This document shows positions 1 through 6,530 of a stretch of DNA of 11,359 nt, piece by piece; position 1 is the stretch's first letter; every line of letters starts with the position of its first letter. The stretch lies in contig PLZT01000256.1 of NCBI GenBank assembly GCA_003152255.1, forward strand, positions 4,975-16,333, given 5' to 3'. The DNA comes from Methylocystaceae bacterium (GTDB taxonomy: Bacteria > Pseudomonadota > Alphaproteobacteria > Rhizobiales > Beijerinckiaceae). The notes under the pieces are model-generated. The model saw only the letters and a list, made by a program, of their open reading frames with translations, ran no database searches and had not been told where the DNA came from. Made by a program: the position numbers and the translations under genes.

Positions 1-1
1 C

Positions 2-91
2 GGCGCGAGCTTGTCAGCTCGGCCAGACGCGGGCAGATTGGGCTCCATCGAGACAGCTTCCAACATGGATCGGGCGAATGCGGGCATATAG
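2..91 (+). CDS. Possible C-terminal tail of an upstream gene (partial)
   Basis: One plus-strand frame is open from the left edge to a TAG at 89-91 and would encode about 29 residues ending in NAGI. If real, it overlaps the start of the next gene (ATG at 78) by 14 bases, the kind of overlap seen inside operons. The stretch is too short to recognise a family, and a neighbouring frame is also open here, so this is only a candidate. Confidence 0.25.
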   Translation, partial: GASLSARPDAGRLGSIETASNMDRANAGI

Positions 92-659
92 CGGCTTAGG
101 GATTGTTTTGATCGTCGCCTTGGCGGCTTTCGCGGGACGGCCCGCCTTCGCCAAGGGCGGATGGCATTATTACGACCCGGAGTGTCCGATCGAGCTTGGT
201 TCGAAATCGATGAAATTCGTTGCGTCGCAGCCCAAAAGCACGGTTGAGCGGTTTTGCGACGCGATACCCGACACCGGGCCCGCAGTGATCGCGCTCGACG
301 CGCCGGACAATGAATTGCGCGATATGGTTTGGGACATTCGCATCCTGCGCGACCAAGGCAAGAAGGACGGCGAGGAAGACCCGAACGCCGATCTCGTTTT
401 CCGTCTGCCGACGGAGAAACACCGAAACGGCATGGTCAATTTCGACACCAACCTCAAAAGCGCCGGCGAATATATTTTGTTCGTCGAGCTTTCGAGCGAC
501 GACGGAACCAGGAAATATATTGGCCGCCATCATTTCACGGCCGGCCTGTGGGAGCCGATGGAAATTTACACCGTCGCCGGCCTCGCGGCGGCCGTCCTGC
601 TCGGCGGCGGCTTCGCCGTGTACCGGTATTTGGGCATCCGCCGTGCGAAAAGCGCGTGA
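78..659 (+). CDS. Exported single-pass membrane protein of unknown function
   Basis: This gene encodes 193 residues. Residues 1-25 form a signal peptide with a hydrophobic core (LGIVLIVALAAF) and an AFA-type cleavage site before KGGW. Residues 26-160 form a soluble, probably periplasmic domain with two cysteines (C36 in PEC, C60 in RFC) that could form a disulfide. The stretch around 120-155 (NFDTNLKSAGEY, then YIGRHHF) suggests a beta-sandwich. Residues about 163-184 form one transmembrane helix, followed by a short basic tail (RRAKSA), which predicts N-out/C-in topology. Shine-Dalgarno pairing is weak, so translation may depend on the overlapping upstream frame. I do not recognise the family. 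The overall plan (signal peptide, periplasmic domain with His and Cys, C-terminal anchor) resembles small copper-handling anchors such as PmoD, but I see no diagnostic copper motif, so no function is assigned. Confidence 0.8.
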   Translation: MRAYSGLGIVLIVALAAFAGRPAFAKGGWHYYDPECPIELGSKSMKFVASQPKSTVERFCDAIPDTGPAVIALDAPDNELRDMVWDIRILRDQGKKDGEEDPNADLVFRLPTEKHRNGMVNFDTNLKSAGEYILFVELSSDDGTRKYIGRHHFTAGLWEPMEIYTVAGLAAAVLLGGGFAVYRYLGIRRAKSA

Positions 660-789
660 AGCAGCGCCCGCCGCCGCCAATCGCCGGATGCGCGTTGCGC
701 CAAGACGGTTTAACATCGCCTCCGATTACGCTTGGAACGGCGGCGCGCTGGCTTTGTTCTCGGCGACCCAAATGATTGGAGGAAATGTC

Positions 790-1854
790 ATGGACGAGAA
801 TAATTTCGGGATCGAGAAATTCGACGGCGAGGACGCCGCCTATAAGGGCTCGCGCTACTCCGAGGTGCGCGACGTGATCTTCGCCAATCCCTATCAAAAA
901 ATCTGGGGCGGCGCCGGCGAGCCGCCGATTCCGGTCTATCAGACGACGCTGTCCAGCGTCCTGCGCGGCATCTTGAGTTTCGGAAAAAAATATCTGTTCG
1001 GCCAGGCGGCGGCGCGCATCATCGACTCCCACGCTGATTTGCGCTGGGGACCGGACAAAAACGGTTATCGCCGCATCGTCCATCCCAATGGCGTCTGCCT
1101 GACCGGGCGGTGGAGCATCACCGAGGACACCGGCTATTCCGGCTATTTCGCCAAGGGCGGCCAGGCGCTCGTCATCGCGCGCTATTCGGCGTCAAAGCCC
1201 AATCGCGGCGAAACCGGCCGCTCGATAGGGATCGCGGGCAAGCTCTATCCGACCACCGACCCCGATCACGCCGAGCCGTTGCGCCCCGCCGGCTTCGTCG
1301 CGCAGGAGGATATTTGCGGCGACAACACCCGCTACATCAACGACGCCGAACTGCGCAACGCGCCCGACGTCACGCTGACGCGCGCCGGCTTCGTCGCTTT
1401 CCCGGTCGCGGCGATGGCCGGAATCGTCTTCACAATTACCGACAAGATCGCGACGCAGCGCCAGCTCTACGAGATCGCCGAACTCGGCAAGCCGCCGCGA
1501 GAACCCACGAAGTGCCCGGCCTATATGCGCCTGCTGATGACCGCCGACACGCCGCGGGTCGAAGGCGAAAACCTCGACATTCGCGACGAGGTGCTGGGCC
1601 AGATGTTCGACAAGGGCGACCCCGCGCCCAAGCGCAAGCTCGCCTTTCATATCGAGATAACCGACGATGGAACGGAGTTCGCGTTGCTGGGCTTCACCAA
1701 GCGCGCGTTCAAGAACTGGCGGCGGATCGGGACGCTGAGTTTCGACGACGCCGTGGCGTCCTTCAACGGCGACCGCGTCGTCCACTTTCATCATCCCGGC
1801 TGGCGCGACGACCGCAACGATCCCGCGACCGCCCATCGCCGCCCACCTTCGTGA
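790..1854 (+). CDS. Catalase-fold-like conserved protein, possible distant relative
   Basis: This gene encodes a 354-residue protein without signal peptide or membrane helices. The ATG at 790 is chosen because GGAGGA at 778-783 lies six bases upstream; an in-frame ATG at 772 sits before that site. The order of motifs recalls the catalase core. HPNGVCLTG (98-106) lies where catalases have the distal-His HAKG segment. ALVIARYS (126-133) matches the vavRFS strand, and RSIGIAGKLYP (144-154) matches the stretch after it. The C-terminal part, RRIGTLSFDDAVASF (311-325) then VHFHHPGWRDDRND, resembles the end of catalase-like domains. The proximal heme-ligating R-x3-Y motif of true catalases is not visible, so catalytic activity is doubtful. 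The gene converges on the GtrA gene, with seven bases between the stops. The fold is inferred from motif order alone; the coding call itself is firm. Confidence 0.8.
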   Translation: MDENNFGIEKFDGEDAAYKGSRYSEVRDVIFANPYQKIWGGAGEPPIPVYQTTLSSVLRGILSFGKKYLFGQAAARIIDSHADLRWGPDKNGYRRIVHPNGVCLTGRWSITEDTGYSGYFAKGGQALVIARYSASKPNRGETGRSIGIAGKLYPTTDPDHAEPLRPAGFVAQEDICGDNTRYINDAELRNAPDVTLTRAGFVAFPVAAMAGIVFTITDKIATQRQLYEIAELGKPPREPTKCPAYMRLLMTADTPRVEGENLDIRDEVLGQMFDKGDPAPKRKLAFHIEITDDGTEFALLGFTKRAFKNWRRIGTLSFDDAVASFNGDRVVHFHHPGWRDDRNDPATAHRRPPS

Positions 1855-1861
1855 GGCGCCG

Positions 1862-2251
1862 CTAGGACTGCGCGGCGCGCGCGAAAGTCCAGAGACGGTG
1901 AGAGAAGAACGATACGAACATCAACATGCCCGTCGTCACCATTTGCGCCGGCAGATAAGGCGCGCCGAGGCGGTTCACGAAAAAATTCATCAGCAGGTAA
2001 GTGAGGCAAAAAACCGAGGAAACGACCACCGCGAAACGCCAGGTCGCCTCGCTGTGCGAACGGTCGGTGGCGAATGTGTGGCGGCGGTTGAGCGTGTAGG
2101 AAATGATGCCGCCGACCACGAAGCCGACCAGCGTCGCCGGCACGGGCGGCCATTTGCCGAGTTCGACGAGACCCACGAGCACCGAATAGTGCGACAGCGT
2201 GGCCGTGACGCCGACCACCACATATCTCGAAAATTGTAAGTGAAGCCTCAT
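1862..2251 (-). CDS. GtrA-like family membrane protein
   Basis: This gene encodes 129 residues with four predicted transmembrane helices (about 8-28, 37-55, 72-92 and 101-120), the size and plan of GtrA/PF04138 proteins. Both family repeats are visible: SYTLNRRHTF at 51-60 and FFSHRLWTF at 115-123, each ending a helix with the N/H-R-x-W/H-T-F signature. GtrA proteins are thought to help move polyprenyl-linked sugars across the inner membrane for O-antigen or cell-wall glycosylation; the substrate here is unknown. The ATG at 2251 is preferred over a TTG at 2263 because GAGGG (2257-2261 on the minus strand) sits five bases upstream of it. That site overlaps the stop codon of the cytochrome gene, so the two genes are probably translationally coupled. 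No glycosyltransferase gene of the usual GtrB type is adjacent. Confidence 0.9.
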   Translation of the reverse strand: MRLHLQFSRYVVVGVTATLSHYSVLVGLVELGKWPPVPATLVGFVVGGIISYTLNRRHTFATDRSHSEATWRFAVVVSSVFCLTYLLMNFFVNRLGAPYLPAQMVTTGMLMFVSFFSHRLWTFARAAQS

Positions 2252-2259
2252 GTGAACCC

Positions 2260-2574
2260 TCAATGCCGCAATTGCATGTAATATTGCGCGACTGCCGCGA
2301 TCTCCTCGTCGGTAAGATGCCGGCTCATGTAGCGCATCTCCTTGTGCGGGCGCTTACCCGAGCGGAAGTTTTGCAACTGCGTGACGAGATAACGGTCGTG
2401 CTGCCCGGCGAGGTTGGGAATTTCCACATCCTTCGCGATACCCTCGGCGCCGTGACAGGCGGCGCATTGCGCGACGAGATCGGCGAAGTCGGGATTTTCG
2501 AGCGCCTCGGCCGAGAGAGAAAAAGTCAGGCACGCCAAAAGCGTCGCGCAAATAGGGGCTAGCTTGAGCATCAT
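2260..2574 (-). CDS. Periplasmic class I cytochrome c, single heme
   Basis: This gene encodes 104 residues. Residues 1-24 form a signal peptide (hydrophobic LAPICATLLACLTF, cleavage near AEA). The covalent heme site CAACH lies at 37-41. The heme iron's second ligand is probably Met80 or Met83 in the segment HKEMRYMSRHLTDEEI, which matches the c4/c553-type pattern of Met followed by a C-terminal helix ending AQYYMQL. The segment VEIPNLAGQHDRYLVTQLQNFRSG is also typical of that group. The likely role is soluble electron transfer in the periplasm; the partner oxidase or dehydrogenase is not in the window. Two adjacent ATGs (2574 and 2571) are possible starts and Shine-Dalgarno pairing is weak. 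The frame is open upstream to 2655, but that extension is Arg/Gly-rich and would bury the signal peptide, so I reject it. The stop is overlapped by the ribosome binding site of the GtrA gene. Confidence 0.93.
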   Translation of the reverse strand: MMLKLAPICATLLACLTFSLSAEALENPDFADLVAQCAACHGAEGIAKDVEIPNLAGQHDRYLVTQLQNFRSGKRPHKEMRYMSRHLTDEEIAAVAQYYMQLRH

Positions 2575-2966
2575 GCACCGTAACCCGAAAGGCGCCGCCG
2601 AGCAACCGCGCGCCTTTTCGCGTTTGTCGCCAAAATCCGCCCGACCCTTATCCATCCACCCGTCCGGTCAATCCAAGTCGGCCGGCCCGGAAGCCGCCGA
2701 ATCGGAATGACTTGGTTTAGAACATCAAATCATGAATGTTTCTTGTTGAAAACAGCGCTGGAAAAAAGGAGGCTCCCTCGACTTCCAGTTCGGCGCGAAC
2801 CGGGCGCATCCCCATGAACAGCGCTTCTCGCAAGCGGATCCTTATCCTTGGCCGCACCTTGGCTTTTCCGCCCGCGCGGCTGACGGCGCCCGCAACTTGA
2901 TCCGCGCGGCCCGAAGGGACAATCTGGAGCTTGAGAAAGCCCCGATCAGCCACGACCGGAACCCCG
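2575..2966 (+). other. Intergenic region between divergent cytochrome c and ELM1 genes
   Basis: These 392 bases separate divergently transcribed genes and should hold both promoters. The stretch 2700-2765 is noticeably richer in A/T than its surroundings and is the most likely promoter area, but I cannot pick out a convincing -35/-10 pair. A good Shine-Dalgarno-like GGAGG near 2768 has no sensible reading frame behind it. A minus-strand frame (2717 to about 2990) is open, but its codon use is not clearly coding. Confidence 0.6.
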
Positions 2967-3977
2967 ATGCCCACCACACCGCCCGGCAAGGCGCTCGCCA
3001 CGCTGCCCAAGCTCGACCTGCGCATCCTCTCGGACGGCCGCGCCGGGCATGAGGCGCAGATGTTTGGGATCGCCGAGGCGCTGGGGCTCACGCCGGACAT
3101 TCGCGACATCCATCCGCGCCCGTTCTACGCCGCAGTCGCGCCGTTCGGGCCGCTCGATCCGCTGGAGACCGAGACCCGTCCCGGCAGCCCCATCACGCCG
3201 CCCTGGCCCGATATGGCGCTCGCCTGCGGGCGGCGAACCCTCCCCTATCTGCGGCGCATAAAGCGCGCCTCGAAAGGCCATGTCTTCACGGTCTATCTCA
3301 ACGCGCCGGTCAATGGGCCGCGCGCCGCCGATCTCGTCGTCGCGCCGGTTCACGACGGGCTGTTCGGGCCGACCGTCTTCACGCCGGTCACGCCCGCCAA
3401 CCGCGTCTCTCCCGCTTTGCTCGCGCGCCTGCGCGAAAACCCCGACCCGCGCCTCAAAGCCCTGCCTGCGCCGCGCGCGGCGCTGCTCATCGGCGGAAAC
3501 AACAGGCATTTTCGGCTGACGCCCGCTGACGCGATGGCGCTGGCGGATGTCGTGCGCACTCTGTTTTCGCAAGGCTTTAGCGTCATGGCCACGGCCTCGC
3601 GGCGCACGCCGCCGTTTGTCGCCGAGGCGCTGGCGCCCGTGCTCGCGGAGGGCGCCGGTTGGCTGTGGGACGGCGCGGGGGACAACCCCTACCCGTCCAT
3701 GCTGGCGATGGCCGATGCGATCGTCGTCACCGCCGATAGCGTGAACATGGTGGGCGAGGCAGTGGCGACCGGCGCGCCGATTCATGTGTTCGCGGCCACC
3801 GGCAAGAGCCGCAGGGTCGCTGATTATCTCGAAAGATTGCAACGCCTTGGCGCCGTGCGGCCCTGGAACGGCGCGGCCGAGCGCTGGGATTACGAGCCGA
3901 TCAACTCCACGCCGTCGATCGCGCGCGCCATCACCCGCGCCTATGCGATTTTCCGCGGCCTGCCGGAGCTGCTGTGA
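2967..3977 (+). CDS. ELM1-family (mitochondrial fission ELM1-like) protein
   Basis: This gene encodes 336 residues, the usual length of bacterial PF06258 proteins, which have a GT-B-like (glycosyltransferase-type) fold and no settled biochemical function. Family motifs are seen in order: LSDGRAGHEAQMFGIAEALG (21-40), the ACGRRTLPYLR segment (86-96), ADLVVAPVHDG (121-131), ALLIGGNNRHFRL (172-184), TASRRTP (209-215), and the C-terminal block WLWDGAGDNPYPSMLAMADA followed by IVVTADSVNMVGEA (252-265). That last block resembles the nucleotide-sugar site of GT-B enzymes. There is no signal peptide, so it is probably cytosolic or peripheral to the membrane. The ATG at 2967 has GGAA just upstream. 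A TTG at 2931 has its GGAG only one base away, too close to use, so it is rejected. The gene is monocistronic, divergent from the cytochrome operon and convergent with the secreted protein at 4291. Confidence 0.92.
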   Translation: MPTTPPGKALATLPKLDLRILSDGRAGHEAQMFGIAEALGLTPDIRDIHPRPFYAAVAPFGPLDPLETETRPGSPITPPWPDMALACGRRTLPYLRRIKRASKGHVFTVYLNAPVNGPRAADLVVAPVHDGLFGPTVFTPVTPANRVSPALLARLRENPDPRLKALPAPRAALLIGGNNRHFRLTPADAMALADVVRTLFSQGFSVMATASRRTPPFVAEALAPVLAEGAGWLWDGAGDNPYPSMLAMADAIVVTADSVNMVGEAVATGAPIHVFAATGKSRRVADYLERLQRLGAVRPWNGAAERWDYEPINSTPSIARAITRAYAIFRGLPELL

Positions 3978-4290
3978 GAGCGACGCGCGAGCCGGGGACG
4001 ACGACGCGGGCGAAGCGCGTCATGGCTGGAGCTTAATTGACGGCCGCCAGCCTGCGACGGCGCCATTGGTGTGGATTCGCGAGCGCTGCGCGGCGGTGAC
4101 CTGCCCTCGATCCTCAATATCGGGCATTGGATGCGGGACAAGCCGTCACGCTTCGAGAGCAGCGCGGTGACTCTCGCAAAAGGATGTGACGGCCAGGAAG
4201 GAACATTTCCCATAGTCGATGACGCGGAGGTGACGTCGTTATCGTCGGCGCCGGCGACCTCGCCCATCTGAAAGGCTGCGCGGCAGCCAT
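3978..4290. other. Intergenic region between convergent genes, possibly holding decayed coding sequence
   Basis: These 313 bases lie between two convergent stops and contain no credible intact gene. Two short stretches look like eroded protein sequence on the plus strand. At about 4039-4103, one frame reads IDGRQPATAPLVWIRERC and continues to a second Cys four residues later, recalling the W-L-R-D-N-C-x4-C element of gamma-butyrobetaine-dioxygenase-type N-terminal domains. At about 4233-4293, another frame reads DVVIVGAGDLAHLKGC, a Rossmann-like Gly motif, then stops. Neither has a start or intact flanks. The right end holds the terminator of the minus-strand gene. Confidence 0.45.
4274..4288 (-). 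terminator. Probable Rho-independent terminator of the secreted protein gene at 4291
   Basis: Read on the minus strand, a perfect 6-bp stem GGCTGC/GCAGCC with a 3-base loop begins two bases after the TAA stop and is followed by TTTC. The stem is short and the T-run brief, so strength is uncertain, but the position is right. Confidence 0.5.
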
Positions 4291-4890
4291 TTAGTGGCGA
4301 CGCCCATATGATCTGGACGCAATATGTGCGCCATGAGAGCCGCCGCGACCACCAAAGCCTGCGTGCCCGAACCCCACAGTGCGCCGACCTCCAGATAGAT
4401 GACGCCCGCTCCAGCCATATCCACGGCGCCAGGCGGAGCCGCGAAGATAATAGCCAGGGCCATTCCAGCCATCGTCGTAATAGCAGGGCTCAACGTCAGC
4501 ATAGACCAGCGCCGGTTGCTCGACCGGATAAACTCCAGGGATGAATTGGCCCGAAAGCGCCGCGGCAACCGCCTCGCAGGGCACCCCATGCTGATGCACG
4601 CCATCCGACACGGTGCAGGGCATATTGTAGAGGATTGCACCCGGCGGATGTTGGCGCTGCAACCAGTCCTGGTAAGTCAAACCTCGAACGGGAATGACCG
4701 GCCCGCCAAAACCGGGCGGAGGCGGGGCCATCATTGCATCTTCGACCATGCCAATACCGATGTCGGTCATGGCATCCGCGGCGTCCGCCAACACTTCTCT
4801 TCCCAGAGCGCTTCCCGCGTAGCTCGACACGGGGAATGATGCTGTGCCAACGAGCGCAAGCAATGCAATGAAGAACTTCACTTTGAACAT
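4291..4890 (-). CDS. Secreted protein with Gly/His/Tyr-rich C-terminus, unknown function
   Basis: This gene encodes 199 residues. Residues 1-25 form a signal peptide (VKFFIALLALVGTASF, cleavage near SYA). Residues 26-55 are an Ala/Asp/Met-rich helix, followed by a proline run (APPPPG, 56-60). Residues 60-140 form a compact part, GLTYQDWLQRQHPPG followed by ILYNMPCTVSDG and HGVPCEAV, with cysteines at 92, 105 and 136. From about 140 the sequence becomes low-complexity Gly/Arg/Tyr/His and ends SYGRRH. The ATG at 4890 is chosen because the minus strand carries GGGGGTGG just upstream; longer in-frame extensions would bury the signal peptide. Cysteine pairs and a Gly-rich tail fit a periplasmic or surface protein. 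I do not recognise a named family. Its own terminator follows directly, and no co-transcribed gene is seen. Confidence 0.8.
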   Translation of the reverse strand: MFKVKFFIALLALVGTASFPVSSYAGSALGREVLADAADAMTDIGIGMVEDAMMAPPPPGFGGPVIPVRGLTYQDWLQRQHPPGAILYNMPCTVSDGVHQHGVPCEAVAAALSGQFIPGVYPVEQPALVYADVEPCYYDDGWNGPGYYLRGSAWRRGYGWSGRHLSGGRRTVGFGHAGFGGRGGSHGAHIASRSYGRRH

Positions 4891-5032
4891 GTCCACCCCC
4901 GATTTCAGCGCAACCGGACGATACAATCGAGAGGTTCGAACTCGCCTAAGGAACTTGCTTAACTGCCGATGAAAAACGAAAATTGCTGTTCGTCCGTAGC
5001 GCCGATCAACCGGGAATTACGGCGCCATAATA

Positions 5033-5321
5033 TCAATTACCTATTTTTTGCTCGACCGCTTTCGGCTTTCCGCCGGGTCGCTTCGGCTGGACGGCTCGTC
5101 CCAAAATCGCTTCGGCCATTTCCAAAAACTCGGGCGAACCCAAAGGCCGCCCGATTACGCTTTTCGTCTCGAAGGTCAGCGCTTGCTCCTCGTTCGGCGC
5201 GACATCCAAAAAATCGTCGAAGCGCGCGATCCGCTCCAGCGGCGGCGCGACGCGTCGTCCTAACCGCTCGCCGCGCCCTGACGGAGTTGAAGGCGAGATA
5301 TCGGACAGCGGCGGTCCGCAT
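5033..5321 (-). pseudogene. Relic of a REP-associated tyrosine transposase (RAYT, Y1_Tnp family), C-terminal part
   Basis: Only the last part of a transposase can be read, in two minus-strand frames. In the first frame (about 5262-5321) the stretch AAVRYLAFNSVRARRAV matches the family motif RYvxlNPVRAxLV. After a frameshift, the second frame (from about 5257 down to the TGA at 5033-5035) reads VAPPLERIARFDDFLD, then KSVIGRPLGSPEFLEM, then AILGRAVQPKRPGGKPKA, the characteristic RAYT C-terminus (GRPLG, LGR, K/RPGRKPK). The W-P-W-S-S-x-R-A-H-like segment normally between the two parts is missing, as is everything upstream, including the HUH and catalytic Tyr motifs. The gene is therefore dead and 5'-truncated, with at least one frame-disrupting deletion. 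RAYTs excise and insert REP palindromes; a REP-like element is present at 10508-10717. Confidence 0.75.
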
Positions 5322-5334
5322 CGCGTCTAAGAAG

Positions 5335-5362
5335 AGGGCCCCGTTCTTGCGGACGGCGCCCT
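5335..5362 (-). terminator. Possible Rho-independent terminator of the secreted protein gene at 5395
   Basis: The hairpin has 10-base arms (5335-5344 and 5353-5362) pairing at nine of ten positions around an 8-base loop. It starts 33 bases after the TGA of the minus-strand gene and is followed on that strand by CTTCTTAG. The U-tract is imperfect. Confidence 0.4.
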
Positions 5363-5394
5363 CGCTAGGTAGCTGGACCGCGCCGGTCGGCGCC

Positions 5395-5793
5395 TCACCA
5401 GCCGAAGAGACCGCCGAACAAACCGTTGACTACGCCGAAGGGCCCGTAACCTCCGTAACCCTCGTAACCCCCATACGCCACGGGAGCCACGGGAGCGCCG
5501 TAATAGCCAGTGCCAGCATAACCGGCGCCCTTGCCCGCGCAGTCGATCACCCAATCGCTGCGCCATCCCCTCGTCGTCCAAACGGGATCTCTCTTGATGC
5601 AATTGCCGTAACCGCCGTTCATCCCGTAACCAGCGGGCGCCGGCGCGGACAATGAAGCTACAGGAACAAACGCCACATGCCGGTGATGGTAATGGTGACG
5701 CCAGTAAGCTTCGGCGTGGGTCGGAAACGAGAGCGCCCCAACACTGATAACAGCGGCAGCCGCCAATGTGGTCTTTAAGCTGTTGTAGGACAT
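5395..5793 (-). CDS. Small secreted Gly/Tyr-rich protein with His cluster, unknown function
   Basis: This gene encodes 132 residues. The ATG at 5793 follows a perfect AGGAGG (5799-5804 on the minus strand) with five bases of spacing, the strongest ribosome binding site in the window, which suggests high expression. Residues 1-29 form a signal peptide (TTLAAAAVISVGALSF, cleavage at AEA). Directly after it comes a His cluster, WRHHYHHRHV (31-40), that could bind metal. Residues 62-86 carry a two-Cys unit (GNCIKRDPVW, then WRSDWVIDC) of the kind found in many small exported rhizobial proteins, likely a disulfide loop. Residues 88-132 are Gly/Tyr-rich (YGGYEGYGGYGPFG) and end LFGGLFGW. It resembles the protein at 4291 in architecture but not in obvious sequence. 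The product is expected in the periplasm or at the cell surface. Confidence 0.82.
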   Translation of the reverse strand: MSYNSLKTTLAAAAVISVGALSFPTHAEAYWRHHYHHRHVAFVPVASLSAPAPAGYGMNGGYGNCIKRDPVWTTRGWRSDWVIDCAGKGAGYAGTGYYGAPVAPVAYGGYEGYGGYGPFGVVNGLFGGLFGW

Positions 5794-6274
5794 GATTGCC
5801 TCCTGACAGAAACGATTTTCCCGCCGCGAACCGCGCGACGCGTCGTCGCTTCTCGCTTGCCTGACCGCGAGCATGAGCTAATCTATGGCGCACGATCTTG
5901 AATTACACCTTGAGCGGACGCCGATGTTATCAAGAGATGGACCACATTTTTTTAGTAATACTCGAACATTTGGCCATACATTTTTTTCGGATAAGCTACA
6001 GTTTCTTGATCATTCATGCCAGCCTGAGCATGGTCATGCATATTATTGCACCCACCTCTGCCTACGCATTTACATTATGTTAAGTTTGCGTTTAAGCTAA
6101 TACTCTTATAATTTTGTAATCTAATCGCTAATAAAGACAAGATTCTCTCATCTATATATCCGTATGTTGGATTTCAAAGTCGTCAAACTGAGAATGCATA
6201 AAGCCAGTAGGCGAAGTCAGCAGAAGTGTTCGCGGATTTGGCAAATAACGCCGAGTCGCGTTCAGCTTCTATGG

Positions 6275-6289
6275 ACGTCGGTCCGACGT
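6275..6289. promoter_or_regulatory. Perfect 15-base palindrome, possible operator
   Basis: ACGTCGG and CCGACGT flank a single central T, a perfect 7-bp inverted repeat in non-coding DNA 256 bases upstream of eipB and about 40 bases upstream of its candidate -35 box. Shape and position fit a dimeric regulator site. The regulator is unknown. Confidence 0.35.
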
Positions 6290-6328
6290 AAACTTAGCCG
6301 TTAGCTAATTCTTTTTACGACATACTAC

Positions 6329-6357
6329 TTGACACTCGCGTGCGGTCGTATTATCGC
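6329..6357 (+). promoter_or_regulatory. Candidate sigma-70 type promoter for eipB
   Basis: A perfect -35 hexamer TTGACA lies at 6329-6334. With a 17-base spacer the -10 would be TATCGC (6352-6357); a better hexamer TATTAT (6349-6354) lies only 14 bases away. If used, the leader to the eipB start would be about 165 bases and would include the hairpin at 6478-6492. Confidence 0.35.
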
Positions 6358-6530
6358 ATCCAGACAGCAACGGCTGGGTCACGCCTCGGGCGATAAGATC
6401 CTGCAAAATCAAACCGACCACCATTAAGGATCGTCAGCAACGTGTTCGTGCGAGTCCGTTCGCGCGTTCGCGGAAGGCTCGCGCCTCGCGAGGACGCGCG
6501 CCGGCTGGATCCCCGAAAAGGAGCTGCCTA

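Larger units (their letters stand above)
5794..6530. other. Long AT-rich intergenic region between divergent genes
   Basis: This 737-base gap lies between the minus-strand secreted protein and eipB. From about 5885 to 6330 it is much richer in A/T than the rest of the window, including two copies of ACA followed by seven T (5944-5953 and 5978-5987). Two overlapping plus-strand frames at 5885-6100 are open but have no ribosome binding site and no recognisable sequence. From about 6420 base composition returns to GC-rich. A hairpin CTCGCG-CCT-CGCGAG at 6478-6492 lies in the presumed eipB leader. A candidate promoter and a palindrome are listed separately. Confidence 0.7.

Noticed and set aside
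310..789. Upstream extension of the catalase-like gene's frame back to 310
   Set aside because: It overlaps the membrane protein gene in another frame and reads as Arg-rich shadow sequence. A good ribosome binding site sits just before 790.
2717..2990. Minus-strand open frame ending at 2717, reading into the ELM1 start (about 85 plausible residues)
   Set aside because: It has no good start or ribosome binding site, third-position GC is mixed, and its upstream half is clearly the antisense of the ELM1 gene.
3982..4021. GACGCGC/GCGCGTC as a terminator for the ELM1 gene
   Set aside because: The 26-base loop and absence of a T-run make it unlikely to act as one.
4239..4640. Minus-strand frame with a hydrophobic stretch overlapping the secreted protein at 4291
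   Set aside because: It is a frame shadow: the competing frame has a signal peptide, a ribosome binding site and a following terminator.
6080..6095. TTAA-N8-TTAA resembling a CtrA binding site
   Set aside because: The CtrA consensus spacing is seven bases, and chance TTAA pairs are expected in such AT-rich DNA.
5885..6100. Plus-strand open frames of 61 and 71 residues in the AT-rich region
   Set aside because: They lack ribosome binding sites, overlap each other in different frames, and show no recognisable domain or coding-like codon use.
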